From Marinihelvus sp942491555 (GTDB taxonomy: Bacteria; Pseudomonadota; Gammaproteobacteria; Xanthomonadales; SZUA-36): 64,000 nt of DNA. The position numbers were made by a program, and so were the translations under genes. Numbering within the stretch: position 1 is the stretch's first letter; each line of letters opens with the position of its first letter. A model generated the notes under the pieces. That model searched no databases. It was not told the origin of the DNA and saw nothing but the letters and a program-made list of their open reading frames with translations. This document shows, in pieces, positions 42,577 to 50,461 of the stretch. Location: contig CALOBN010000002.1 of NCBI GenBank assembly GCA_942491555.1, positions 310,001-374,000 of the forward strand, given 5' to 3'.

Positions 42577-43946
42577 TCAGCCAGCCGCGAACGTTCCCCG
42601 CGCCGCAAGGTGAGGTGGGCGCCATGGTTCCAGTTCTTGAACCGGTCCACAGCGAAGGTCAGCCCGGATGTCGTCTCGGTCAGGTAGGGTGTGTCGATCT
42701 GGCCCACGTTACCCAGACAAATCATCTTGGTTCCGGGGCCCGCACGCGTAAGCAGGGCTTTCATCTGTTTGGGCGTGATGTTCTGCGCTTCGTCAATAAT
42801 CACGTAGCGGTTAATAAACGTGCGGCCGCGCATAAAATTGAGTGAGCGGATCTTGACCCGGTTGGCCAGCAGGTCATTGGTTGCCGCGCGTCCCCACTCG
42901 CCTCCTTCCTCAGGCGTGGTAAGCACTTCCAGGTTGTCGGTCAATGCACCCATCCACGGAGTCATTTTCTCCTCTTCGGTGCCCGGCAGGAAACCGATAT
43001 CCTCGCCGATGGAAACCGTGGCGCGCGTGACGATAATTTCCGAGTAACGTTTCTCATCCAGGGTCTGCGCGAGTCCGGCGGCCAGGGTCAGCAAGGTCTT
43101 GCCGGTGCCAGCCGTGCCCATCAGTGTCACGAAGTCGATCTGCGGATCCATGAGCAGATTCAGCGCAAAGTTCTGCTCGGGGTTGCGGGCCTGGATGCCC
43201 CAGACGTGCGAATTACCATGCTGGAAGTCCCGGATCAGGCGCAGGACAATGGTCCTGTCATTCACTTCCTGGACGATGGCTTCAACTGCTTCACCGGTAC
43301 CGATGGACACACATTGGTTGGGAAACCAGTCATCGCCTTCCTGTCTGCCTATCCGGTAGTAGGTTGCACCGTTTTCGGTCCACGACTCCACGTCTTGATA
43401 ACGTTCCCAGAAGCTTTCCTCTTCATGGGTCAGCCCCTTGTAGAGCAGGGCCAGGTCGTCCAGGGCGCGGTCATTGAAGTAATCCTCTGCGCGGGCACCC
43501 ACGATCGCGGCCTTGATACGCAGGTTAATGTCCTTGGAGACCAGGATCACGTTGCGCTCGGGTAACTCCTCGCGCAAGGCCATGACGGTGCTGAGAATTT
43601 CGTTGTCTGCGAAGGAGCCGTCGCGCAGCAGACTGGAATGGGTTTGGGGCATTTTGGTCTGGAAAAACAACCGCCCGTGACCGATTGCAAGATCCAGGCC
43701 GTCGGGGACCTTCAGCTCAAGTCCGTCTTCAAGATTGGCGTCGCCTTCCCCCATGAGTTCACCGATAAACCGGCTGACCTGACGGACATTCCGGGAGACT
43801 TCGGAGAGGCCTTTTTTAGCCGCATCGAGTTCCTCGAGCACCATCATGGGAATGAATACGTCATGTTCCTCGAAACGGAACAGGGCGGTGGGGTCGTGCA
43901 TCAATACGTTGGTATCCAGCACGTAAAGCCGTTTTTTGGTTCCCAT
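42555..43946 (-). CDS. PhoH-family ATPase with N-terminal PIN domain (PhoH2-like)
   Basis: A 463-residue protein. An N-terminal PIN-like RNase domain (about residues 4-140; YVLDTNVLMHDP, acidic cluster MMVLEELDAAKKG and FADNEIL) is fused to a PhoH ATPase/helicase domain (about 255-460). The ATPase has Walker A GTAGTGKTLLTLAAG and Walker B YVIIDEAQNITPKQM. Such PhoH2 proteins are reported RNA helicase-nucleases; the name comes from E. coli phoH, a Pho-regulon gene. No Pho box was seen upstream, so a phosphate link here is unsupported. It lies 53 bases downstream of bcp on the same strand. Confidence 0.9.
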   Translation of the reverse strand: MGTKKRLYVLDTNVLMHDPTALFRFEEHDVFIPMMVLEELDAAKKGLSEVSRNVRQVSRFIGELMGEGDANLEDGLELKVPDGLDLAIGHGRLFFQTKMPQTHSSLLRDGSFADNEILSTVMALREELPERNVILVSKDINLRIKAAIVGARAEDYFNDRALDDLALLYKGLTHEEESFWERYQDVESWTENGATYYRIGRQEGDDWFPNQCVSIGTGEAVEAIVQEVNDRTIVLRLIRDFQHGNSHVWGIQARNPEQNFALNLLMDPQIDFVTLMGTAGTGKTLLTLAAGLAQTLDEKRYSEIIVTRATVSIGEDIGFLPGTEEEKMTPWMGALTDNLEVLTTPEEGGEWGRAATNDLLANRVKIRSLNFMRGRTFINRYVIIDEAQNITPKQMKALLTRAGPGTKMICLGNVGQIDTPYLTETTSGLTFAVDRFKNWNHGAHLTLRRGERSRLADYASEVL

Positions 43947-43999
43947 TAAAAGATTCTTATCCTCCCGGGGAAGCGCGGCGCCAGGCCACGATGGTTAGT

Positions 44000-44467
44000 T
44001 CAGGCGTCCAGCGCCTGCGCGGACTCGAGAATTTCCTCCACGTGACCGGGCACGCGAACCTTGCGCCATTCCTGGCGCAGAACGCCCTTGCTGTCGATCA
44101 GGAAAGTCGAGCGTTCGATACCCATGTATTTCTTGCCGTACATATTTTTCTCCTTGATGACATCAAAGAGTTTGCAGAGCGTTTCGTCCGCGTCAGAAAT
44201 CAGGTCGAAAGGGAAGCTTTGTTTGGCACAAAAGTTCTCATGAACCTTAACGCTGTCCCGGGACACTCCTACAATTTCCGTGTTGGCTTTCTGGAATGCC
44301 TTGTAGTGATCCCGGAAATCCTGACCCTCCAGCGTGCAGCCGGGTGTGTTGTCTTTGGGGTAGAAGTACAGCACCAGGTTTTTGCCCTTGAAGCTGTCCA
44401 GAGAAAGGTTTTTATTGCCGGTGGCGGGGAGGTCGAAGCTTGGAACAGGCTTACCGACGTTTACCAT
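44000..44467 (-). CDS. bcp: Thiol peroxidase Bcp (peroxiredoxin Q family)
   Basis: A 155-residue peroxiredoxin. The peroxidatic Cys is in YPKDNTPGCTLEGQDFRDHY. E. coli Bcp has its resolving Cys five residues later; here that place is Gln. Instead, a Cys occurs in VHENFCAKQSFPFDLISDAD, as in the Xanthomonas-type Bcp that resolves through helix alpha-3. It reduces hydrogen and organic peroxides. AGGAG lies six bases before the ATG. It is divergent from dapA. Confidence 0.92.
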   Translation of the reverse strand: MVNVGKPVPSFDLPATGNKNLSLDSFKGKNLVLYFYPKDNTPGCTLEGQDFRDHYKAFQKANTEIVGVSRDSVKVHENFCAKQSFPFDLISDADETLCKLFDVIKEKNMYGKKYMGIERSTFLIDSKGVLRQEWRKVRVPGHVEEILESAQALDA

Positions 44468-44563
44468 GAAGACTCCTGAAGTTGGCTTGAATTCGCTGCT
44501 TGCCGACTGTTGCGGCCTCGGCAGCGGTGATGGAGCTGGCGCCCCTCGTTGCTTGGAGCATAC

Positions 44564-44592
44564 TTGTCAGTTTTGGAGGGCGCAAGTACCAT
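44564..44592 (+). promoter_or_regulatory. Promoter of dapA
   Basis: TTGTCA (44564-44569), 17 bases, TACCAT (44587-44592), about 33 bases before the dapA ATG at 44625. Confidence 0.5.
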
Positions 44593-44624
44593 GGCGCGAC
44601 CTTCTGGCCACGCAACTTCTTCCC

Positions 44625-45515
44625 ATGTTTAAAGGCAGTATTGTTGCCCTGATTACACCCATGGATGCCACAGCTCGCGTGGAATATGAGCGGCTACCCG
44701 CTATGTTGGAACGATTGATCGAAGCGGGCAGCAGTGGTGTGGTTGTTGCCGGCACCACGGGTGAATCGGCAAGTCTTTCCCCGGATGAGTTCAGGCAGCT
44801 GCTGAGCGTCACACGACAAGTATGCGCAGGCCGGATTCCGGTGCTCGCCGGAACCGGCGCTGCCAGCACCTTGCGAACCATAGAGCAGACATGCCTCGCC
44901 CAGGAATGTGGCGCCGATGCAGCACTGATTGTCACCCCGTATTATTATCGACCCACGCCTGCCGGGCTCAAGGCACATTACGAGGCGGTAGTAGCCGCCA
45001 CCGATCTGCCAATCGTGTTGTATAACGTGCCTTCCCGCACCGCGGTCGACCTTCCCGTGAATATCGTGGCTGAGCTGTCAAAACTGGAGCAGATCGTGGC
45101 CATCAAGGAGGCAACACCCGGGTCGCAGAGAATCGAGGCGCTGATCAAGGCCTGCGGTGGGCGTCTGGCGATTCTGTCTGGTGATGATGGCAGTTGCGCG
45201 GAGTCCATGCTGGCTGGCGCCAGCGGCGTAATCTCCGTGGCCGCTAACGTGGCACCAGGCCACATGGCCGAGCTTTGTGAGTCTGCGCTGGAAGGCAAAA
45301 CAACGCATACGATGGCTCTGCACAGCGGCCTTGCAGAGCTGTTCAGACAATTAGGCATCGAAACGAATCCGATTCCTGTAAAATGCGCGGCTGAGATACT
45401 TGATCTCGCGGGACCCGGTATACGTCTGCCGTTGTTGCCGCTTGAAGAACATTATCGGGAGGGTCTGAGGGCCTGCCTGAAACAGCTCGGGCTGCTGGCT
45501 CGTACGGAACCCTGA
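44625..45515 (+). CDS. dapA: 4-hydroxy-tetrahydrodipicolinate synthase DapA
   Basis: A 296-residue aldolase of the lysine/meso-diaminopimelate pathway. MFKGSIVALITPMD is the family's usual start, so I place it at 44625 although the frame is open upstream to 44382. Substrate loop GTTGESASLSPDEF, catalytic Tyr in VTPYYYRPTPAG, Schiff-base Lys in QIVAIKEATPG, and YNVPSRTAVDLP are all present. It is followed after seven bases by a bamC-like lipoprotein gene, as in many gammaproteobacteria. Confidence 0.95.
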   Translation: MFKGSIVALITPMDATARVEYERLPAMLERLIEAGSSGVVVAGTTGESASLSPDEFRQLLSVTRQVCAGRIPVLAGTGAASTLRTIEQTCLAQECGADAALIVTPYYYRPTPAGLKAHYEAVVAATDLPIVLYNVPSRTAVDLPVNIVAELSKLEQIVAIKEATPGSQRIEALIKACGGRLAILSGDDGSCAESMLAGASGVISVAANVAPGHMAELCESALEGKTTHTMALHSGLAELFRQLGIETNPIPVKCAAEILDLAGPGIRLPLLPLEEHYREGLRACLKQLGLLARTEP

Positions 45516-45522
45516 CAGACCT

Positions 45523-46143
45523 ATGTCGAAACCACTTTTTAGCACACTGGCGATGCTCAGCGTGACCGTCGTCCTTGGCGGTTGCAGCTGGTTCAAGGAA
45601 AAGCCCCCCGAGTATATGGCCGGGGAGGAATATCCTGTGCTGAAAGTTCCGGAGGGGCTGGACCCGTTGCAGTTCCCCTCGCCACTGCTTATCAGCGCGG
45701 GTGAGATTCGCCTGCCTTCAGGCGACGAGCTCAACCCGGGCCCGCCGCGGGTGGCCAATACGGCTGGCGAGGGTAACGATTCGAATGCCTATCTTGCCTG
45801 GTCAGGGCAAGGCGTTTATCTGGCGGTCGCGGATACGCCGGAAAGCGTCCAGCGACGGCTTGGATTTGCCATTGCCCGGGTCGGTATGACGCCGCTGGAA
45901 ACGGACGAGCCCGATGAGCATCGTTTTGAATACATCCAGATCAACACCGATGATCGGAGTTTCTGGCAAAAAATGGCTTTCTGGAACCGGTCCAGGGGAC
46001 CCAACTATTCCGGCTTTTACCGTGCACGGGTCGAAGGTGATGGTGAAAACAGCCGCGTATACCTCTTTCTGGACTCGGGCACGCCCGCCACTACGACAGC
46101 CGCTGAACACATTCTGGGAATATTTATGGAGCGCCTCGGATGA
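45523..46143 (+). CDS. bamC: BamC-like outer-membrane lipoprotein (short)
   Basis: A 206-residue lipoprotein with signal peptide and lipobox VLGGC (Cys about residue 21), then SWFKEKPPEYMAGEEYPVLKVPEGLDP, the unstructured BamC/NlpB N-terminal lasso that contacts BamD. A single helix-grip-like domain follows (about 80-205). E. coli BamC has 344 residues and two such domains, so this copy is short, as in several non-enteric gammaproteobacteria. The location after dapA supports the assignment. The stop overlaps the ferredoxin start by 4 bases. Confidence 0.8.
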   Translation: MSKPLFSTLAMLSVTVVLGGCSWFKEKPPEYMAGEEYPVLKVPEGLDPLQFPSPLLISAGEIRLPSGDELNPGPPRVANTAGEGNDSNAYLAWSGQGVYLAVADTPESVQRRLGFAIARVGMTPLETDEPDEHRFEYIQINTDDRSFWQKMAFWNRSRGPNYSGFYRARVEGDGENSRVYLFLDSGTPATTTAAEHILGIFMERLG

Positions 46144-46463
46144 CTTTTGTTGTTACTGAAAACTGCATTAACTGCCGCTATACCGACTGCGTTGAAGTAT
46201 GTCCGGTGGACTGCTTTCATGTCGGACCTAATTTTATCGTGATCGATCCGGATGAGTGTATCGACTGCACTTTGTGTGAGCCGGAGTGTCCGGCCGAAGC
46301 GATCTATCCTGAAGATGATCTGCCAGCCGGTCAGGAGCATTTTCTGGCATTGAACGCCGAGCTGGCGCGTGAATGGCCGGTGATTACTGAAATCACTGAT
46401 GCGCCCGAAGATGCAGAGGAATGGGATGGCAAGCCCAACAAGCTGGAGTTGTTGGAGCGTTAA
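46140..46463 (+). CDS. fdxA: 7Fe-ferredoxin FdxA
   Basis: A 107-residue ferredoxin of the Azotobacter FdI type. The first cluster region is CINCRYTDCVEVCPVDC, where the spacing suits a [3Fe-4S] site, and the second CIDCTLCEPECP suits a [4Fe-4S] site. The C-terminal ~45 residues (AREWPVITEITDAPEDAEEW) are the usual FdxA tail. It carries electrons for unspecified redox partners. It overlaps the bamC-like stop by 4 bases. Confidence 0.93.
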   Translation: MTFVVTENCINCRYTDCVEVCPVDCFHVGPNFIVIDPDECIDCTLCEPECPAEAIYPEDDLPAGQEHFLALNAELAREWPVITEITDAPEDAEEWDGKPNKLELLER

Positions 46464-46561
46464 GTCGCCCTCATTAGTGCCTCTAAGATGCTAGAATTGC
46501 CCCAGTTCCGCAAACCCGCCAGGGCGCACGTCGTGCCGGGCACTACTTTCCAAGCTGATTC

Positions 46562-46575
46562 AGGACGATCCCATT
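46562..46575 (+). promoter_or_regulatory. Ribosome site and AUU start of pcnB
   Basis: AGGA at 46562-46565, seven bases, then ATT at 46573. No ATG, GTG or TTG occurs in this frame between the in-frame stop TAG at 46492 and GTG at 46648, yet the residues from about 46591 on fit the conserved PcnB N terminus. E. coli pcnB is a known AUU-start gene. Confidence 0.65.
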
Positions 46576-47865
46576 AGCCAGACCCGCACCATTGCTACCG
46601 TTGATCATGGGATCGACGTCAAAAGCCTTTGTCCGAATGCATCGGAGGTGGTCGATCGTCTGCAACAGGCAGGGTTCGAAGCGTATATCGTTGGCGGCAG
46701 CGTCCGGGACCTGTTGCTGGGCAAGGTGCCCAAGGATTTTGATATCGCAACCAGCGCGACGCCGGAAGAGGTCAAAGAGGTCTTTCCCCGCTGTCGCCTG
46801 ATCGGCCGTCGGTTCCGCCTGGCGCATGTGCGTATGCGCGGCGATCTGCTCGAAGTGGCGACATTTCGTGGTCAGGGTCGTGTGCAGCAGGATGAGGAGG
46901 GACGCATCCTGCGGGACAACGTCTGGGGCACGGTTGAAGAAGACGCCGTGCGTCGCGATTTCACAATCAATGCGCTGTTTATGGATCCGATCAGCGGTGA
47001 GATCAGTGATTTCGTGGATGGCTTTCAGGATCTGAAGAATCGTCGGCTGCGGCTGATCGGTGATCCGGAAACCCGCTACCGGGAGGACCCGGTTCGCCTT
47101 CTGCGTATGGCGCGGTTTGTTGCCAAACTCGGCGTTGAGCCCGATGAGGCGACCGCGGCGCTGGTCGATGAAACGGCGCATCAGCTGGAGCAGATTCCAC
47201 CAGCCCGTTTGTTTGAGGAAGTGTGCAAGCTGTTCCTGACCGGGCATGCGCAGCAGACCATTGTCGCCCTGCAGCGCTTTTCCCTTACCCGTTACCTGTT
47301 TCCCGTGCTGGCACCGGCGTCCGGATCCGGGGATGGCCCTGGCCTGGCTGAGCTGCATCCGATTGTGCAGCGGGCCATGAAAAGTACCGATGACCGGATC
47401 GCCAATGGCCAATCGGTGACGCCGGCTTTTTTGATCGCGGCCTTGCTCTGGGGCCCGGTGGAAGCGCTGGCTGCACGCCTGCGTGATGAGGGCATGAGCC
47501 CGTTTCAGGCCATGGAACGGGCTGGCGAGGAAGTACTTCTCGCCCAATTGTCACGCACGGCCATTCCAAGGCGTTTCAGTTCGGTTACCCGGCAGATCTG
47601 GTTAAACCAGGTCCGGCTCACCAAGACCCGCGGTAAGCGCGCACTGTCCATTCTTAATCAGCAACGGTTCCGTGCTTCCTATGATTTCCTGTTGTTACGG
47701 GCCCTTGACGATTCATCCCAGCAGGAGCTCGCTGACTTCTGGACCGAGGCACAGGTGGGACATCCGGGCCCGGTAAAAACGGAAGCGCCACCCAAACGCC
47801 GTCGCCGCCGTCGCCGGCGGCGCAGTTCAGGTTCAGCAGGCGGCAAAGGCAGTGAAAAGGCCTGA
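46573..47865 (+). CDS. pcnB: Poly(A) polymerase I PcnB
   Basis: A 430-residue (if AUU start) nucleotidyltransferase that adds poly(A) tails to RNA and promotes decay. Core motifs: AYIVGGSVRDLLLGKVPKDF, DIATSATPEE, RRFRLAHVRM, RRDFTINALF, RLIGDPETRYREDPVRLLRM, IPPARLFEEVCKLFL. The C terminus is very basic (PKRRRRRRRRRSSG), as in PcnB. Starting at the first GTG (46648) would remove a segment (TVDHGIDVKSL and following) equivalent to the E. coli VIPREQHAISRKDIS region, so I extend to the ATT at 46573. folK follows after six bases, the same order as in E. coli. Confidence 0.9.
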   Translation: MSQTRTIATVDHGIDVKSLCPNASEVVDRLQQAGFEAYIVGGSVRDLLLGKVPKDFDIATSATPEEVKEVFPRCRLIGRRFRLAHVRMRGDLLEVATFRGQGRVQQDEEGRILRDNVWGTVEEDAVRRDFTINALFMDPISGEISDFVDGFQDLKNRRLRLIGDPETRYREDPVRLLRMARFVAKLGVEPDEATAALVDETAHQLEQIPPARLFEEVCKLFLTGHAQQTIVALQRFSLTRYLFPVLAPASGSGDGPGLAELHPIVQRAMKSTDDRIANGQSVTPAFLIAALLWGPVEALAARLRDEGMSPFQAMERAGEEVLLAQLSRTAIPRRFSSVTRQIWLNQVRLTKTRGKRALSILNQQRFRASYDFLLLRALDDSSQQELADFWTEAQVGHPGPVKTEAPPKRRRRRRRRRSSGSAGGKGSEKA

Positions 47866-47871
47866 CGCGTT

Positions 47872-48396
47872 GTGCCCAGTCCGGTAACAGCGTGGCTCTC
47901 GCTGGGCGGTAACCAGGGTGACAGCCGAAATATTCTCGCCCGCGCCGTGCAGCGCATTGCACAGCTACCCGGCACGCGCCTTGGCGCTGTTTCCGGACTT
48001 TACGAGACGCCCCCATGGGGTGATGAGGACCAGTCGCCTTTTTATAACGCGGTGGCCAGCTGTGATACGGAACTTGGTCCTGAAGCGCTCCTGGCCGGAA
48101 TACAGGAGATAGAGCTCGATCTGGGGCGGGTTCGAGATCCGCAACGTCCCTGGGGTCCGCGGGCCATTGATATTGATATTCTGTTATTCGGCGACATCAC
48201 GATGGACTCAGCATTGCTGTCCATACCTCACCCGCGGCTGGTGGAACGCGCATTCGTGTTGCTACCCCTGATGAACATGGAGCCGGAAATCATTATTCCC
48301 GGGGCTGGTTCCGCCGGAGATTTGCTCGCGGGGATTTCAAGCGAGGGGATTCGTAAAATTGCCGAACCAGGTTGGGAACATGTTGTGAGGGGGTAG
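47872..48396 (+). CDS. folK: HPPK, folate biosynthesis (FolK)
   Basis: A 174-residue 6-hydroxymethyl-7,8-dihydropterin pyrophosphokinase. Key motifs: WLSLGGNQGDSRNI, SGLYETPPWGDEDQSPFYN, the PROSITE-type signature RPWGPRAIDIDILLFG (with the two Mg-binding Asp), and SIPHPRLVERAFVLLPL. It passes pyrophosphate to hydroxymethyl-dihydropterin for dihydropteroate synthesis. Start is GTG. It follows pcnB. Confidence 0.94.
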   Translation: MPSPVTAWLSLGGNQGDSRNILARAVQRIAQLPGTRLGAVSGLYETPPWGDEDQSPFYNAVASCDTELGPEALLAGIQEIELDLGRVRDPQRPWGPRAIDIDILLFGDITMDSALLSIPHPRLVERAFVLLPLMNMEPEIIIPGAGSAGDLLAGISSEGIRKIAEPGWEHVVRG

Positions 48397-48400
48397 GTGG

Positions 48401-48428
48401 TTGCTTTTTTGCCAAAGCGTGGTATTAT
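48401..48428 (+). promoter_or_regulatory. Promoter of a candidate small RNA
   Basis: TTGCTT (48401-48406), 16 bases, TATTAT (48423-48428), immediately after folK. The next strong feature downstream is an intrinsic terminator, about 107 bases from the predicted start, with no gene between. Confidence 0.5.
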
Positions 48429-48433
48429 TACAA

Positions 48434-48541
48434 CCATCCTTGATAGACCCACACAGTTTGCAAGGATCGCAGGGCGCGATAAACGAATACATCACTCCAA
48501 AAGCCTGCCCCTTCCCTTGACCGGGAAGGGGCATTTTTTTT
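48434..48541 (+). ncRNA. Candidate small RNA
   Basis: About 107 bases from a predicted start near 48434 to the end of a strong intrinsic terminator at 48541. The region has no plausible ORF or ribosome site and shows a mid-segment with AGGATCGCAGGGCGCGA. I do not recognise the family; it could also be a folK 3-prime UTR. The remaining part of 48397-48698 holds the AT-rich patch and pgi promoter. Confidence 0.45.
48506..48541 (+). terminator. Strong intrinsic terminator
   Basis: Perfect 11-bp stem TGCCCCTTCCC (48506-48516) with GGGAAGGGGCA (48523-48533), six-base loop, then eight T (48534-48541). It ends the folK operon and/or the candidate small RNA. Confidence 0.92.
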
Positions 48542-48560
48542 GTGCTCGAGAAAAGCAATG

Positions 48561-48604
48561 TATTCATAAAAATAATATATAAATCAATAATATAAAAATA
48601 TATA
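48561..48604. other. AT-rich patch
   Basis: 42 of 44 bases are A or T, in a genome segment otherwise about 60 % GC. It lies about 30 bases upstream of the pgi -35 and just after the terminator. It may be a curved or nucleoid-protein-bound segment; no ORF. Confidence 0.7.
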
Positions 48605-48636
48605 CCCAATGACTTCGCACGTCCGGTCAGAGTGAC

Positions 48637-48665
48637 TTGAGCGTGGTCGAGGGGGGGCATACACT
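48637..48665 (+). promoter_or_regulatory. Promoter of pgi
   Basis: TTGAGC (48637-48642), 17 bases, TACACT (48660-48665), 34 bases before the pgi ATG. Confidence 0.55.
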
Positions 48666-48698
48666 CCTCACTAAGCAACTTCACGGGCAGGTATAAGC

Positions 48699-50327
48699 AT
48701 GAGCACAAAAAACGACACTGGTGCCTTCAGCGAGCCGGAAACGCTCTCTATGTTGCAGAAAAGCAACAGTCGTTTGGCATCGAGAACGCTCGGCGAGTTA
48801 TTGAACAGCCCAGGACGCTTCGAGCGTTTTTCGCGCCGTGCCGGACCCCTGTTGCTGGATTATTCCCGCGTGCACCTTGATGAGACAGCGCTGCGGCAGC
48901 TACTGGATGCCGCCCGGGGTAGCCGGATTGAGTCGCATCGCGATGCATTGTTTGCCGGTGCCAATGTCAATGCCACTGAACAACGACCGGCCCTGCATAT
49001 GGCCCTGCGCTCGCCCGATGTGCTGGCGCAGGTTGGCGGAGAAGAAGCGACGCTTGTACAGGCGTCCATGGAAAAAATGCTGGCCTTTGCCGGGAGCATG
49101 CATGCGGGTAAGTTGCCCGGCACCCCGGATGAGCCGGTTACCGATGTTGTGCATGTAGGCATTGGCGGTTCGTTGCTGGGAACCCGGTTGGTTTGCGATG
49201 CGCTTGATGAAGGGCAGTCGGCACTGAGAGTGCACTTCCTGGGTTCCGTGGATGCACTACCCCGCGAACGACTGATCCGCGAGCTGGACCCGGCGACCAC
49301 GATGGTGGTGCTGGTATCAAAGAGTTTCACCACCGGCGACACATTGCTGCACGGGCGTCGTCTGCGTGACTGGCTTGAAACAAGCCTGGGTAAAACAGCG
49401 GCCCACCGTCGTTTGTTTGCTGTGACCAGCCAGGTTGAGCGCGCCGGAGAGTTCGGCATTGCGCCGCAACGCCTGTTGTATTTTTCAGACTGGGTTGGCG
49501 GTCGCTACTCACTGTGGTCACCCGTCAGCCTGTCCGCGGCGGCCCTGATCGGCCCGCAACGATTCCAGGGGCTGCTGGATGGCGCGGCCATGATGGATGA
49601 GCATTTCCGGAGTGTGCCCCTGGCGGGCAATCTGCCGGTGCTGTCGGCCCTGATTGGTGTCTGGCATCGCAACATCTGCGGCTATGCGGCCTGGGGCTGC
49701 ATGCCCTATGACCAGCGCCTGCGCCTGTTGCCCGCCTATTTGCAGCAACTCATAATGGAGTCGAATGGCAAGTCGGTTTGTGTCGACGGTACGCCATCGC
49801 CATTGCAGACAGCAGCGGTGGTGTTTGGTGAAACCGGCACCGAGGCGCAACACTCGGTATTTCAGGCCATGCATCAGGGCAGTGACATCGTGCCACTGAG
49901 TTTCATCGGTGTGGTCCGGCCTGACTACGATGACCCGGAAGCACGCGATGAGCTGCTGGCCAATCTGCTCGCGCAGCTGACTGCTCTGGCGTTTGGCAGA
50001 GACGAGGCTGCTACCGCTGCCGGGCTCGGATCACTGACCCCTGCGCTGTTGCGCCAACGAACTTTCCCCGGCAACCGTCCCTCGGAGTTGCTGCTGCTGG
50101 ACAGCCTGACGCCGGAAAGCCTCGGCATGCTGCTGGCATTTCATGAACACAAGGTGTTTGTGGAAAGCGTCTTGTGGAACATCAACGCATTCGACCAATG
50201 GGGTGTCGAGCTGGGTAAGACGCTGGCGCCTGGTATCCAGTCGGCGCTGCAAGGCGGGAGTACCCCGGGCGGGGGACTCAATGCCTTATTGGCCGAGATC
50301 AACCGGGTGCGGAATAGCACGGACTGA
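48699..50327 (+). CDS. pgi: Glucose-6-phosphate isomerase Pgi
   Basis: A 542-residue SIS-fold enzyme converting glucose-6-phosphate and fructose-6-phosphate. Motifs: VVHVGIGGSLLGTRLVCDAL, MVVLVSKSFTTGDTLLHGRR, the PGI signatures FSDWVGGRYSLWSPVSLSA and near the C terminus FDQWGVELGKTLA, and GTEAQHSVFQAMHQGSD. Length is close to E. coli (549). It has its own promoter. Bases 50328-50461 before leuS hold only GC-rich repeats of CCGG with no solid terminator. Confidence 0.96.
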   Translation: MSTKNDTGAFSEPETLSMLQKSNSRLASRTLGELLNSPGRFERFSRRAGPLLLDYSRVHLDETALRQLLDAARGSRIESHRDALFAGANVNATEQRPALHMALRSPDVLAQVGGEEATLVQASMEKMLAFAGSMHAGKLPGTPDEPVTDVVHVGIGGSLLGTRLVCDALDEGQSALRVHFLGSVDALPRERLIRELDPATTMVVLVSKSFTTGDTLLHGRRLRDWLETSLGKTAAHRRLFAVTSQVERAGEFGIAPQRLLYFSDWVGGRYSLWSPVSLSAAALIGPQRFQGLLDGAAMMDEHFRSVPLAGNLPVLSALIGVWHRNICGYAAWGCMPYDQRLRLLPAYLQQLIMESNGKSVCVDGTPSPLQTAAVVFGETGTEAQHSVFQAMHQGSDIVPLSFIGVVRPDYDDPEARDELLANLLAQLTALAFGRDEAATAAGLGSLTPALLRQRTFPGNRPSELLLLDSLTPESLGMLLAFHEHKVFVESVLWNINAFDQWGVELGKTLAPGIQSALQGGSTPGGGLNALLAEINRVRNSTD

Positions 50328-50461
50328 GCCTGGCTGGTTTCGTTCGTCCCCGGCCCTCTCCGGCTTGCTCCGGCCTTTTTCGTTCACATGCGGGCTGGGG
50401 CGCGTTAAGCTTGCTCCCTTTACCGTAACGCTGTGCAGCGGCTCCAGAACGAGTTCAAATA

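Noticed and set aside
42555..43946. PhoH-family gene as a Pho-regulon member
   Set aside because: The name alone suggests it; no Pho box was found upstream of it or of bcp.
50360..50395. Terminator between pgi and leuS
   Set aside because: CCGG-rich repeats followed by five T, but only a 4-bp stem can be drawn, so support is too weak.
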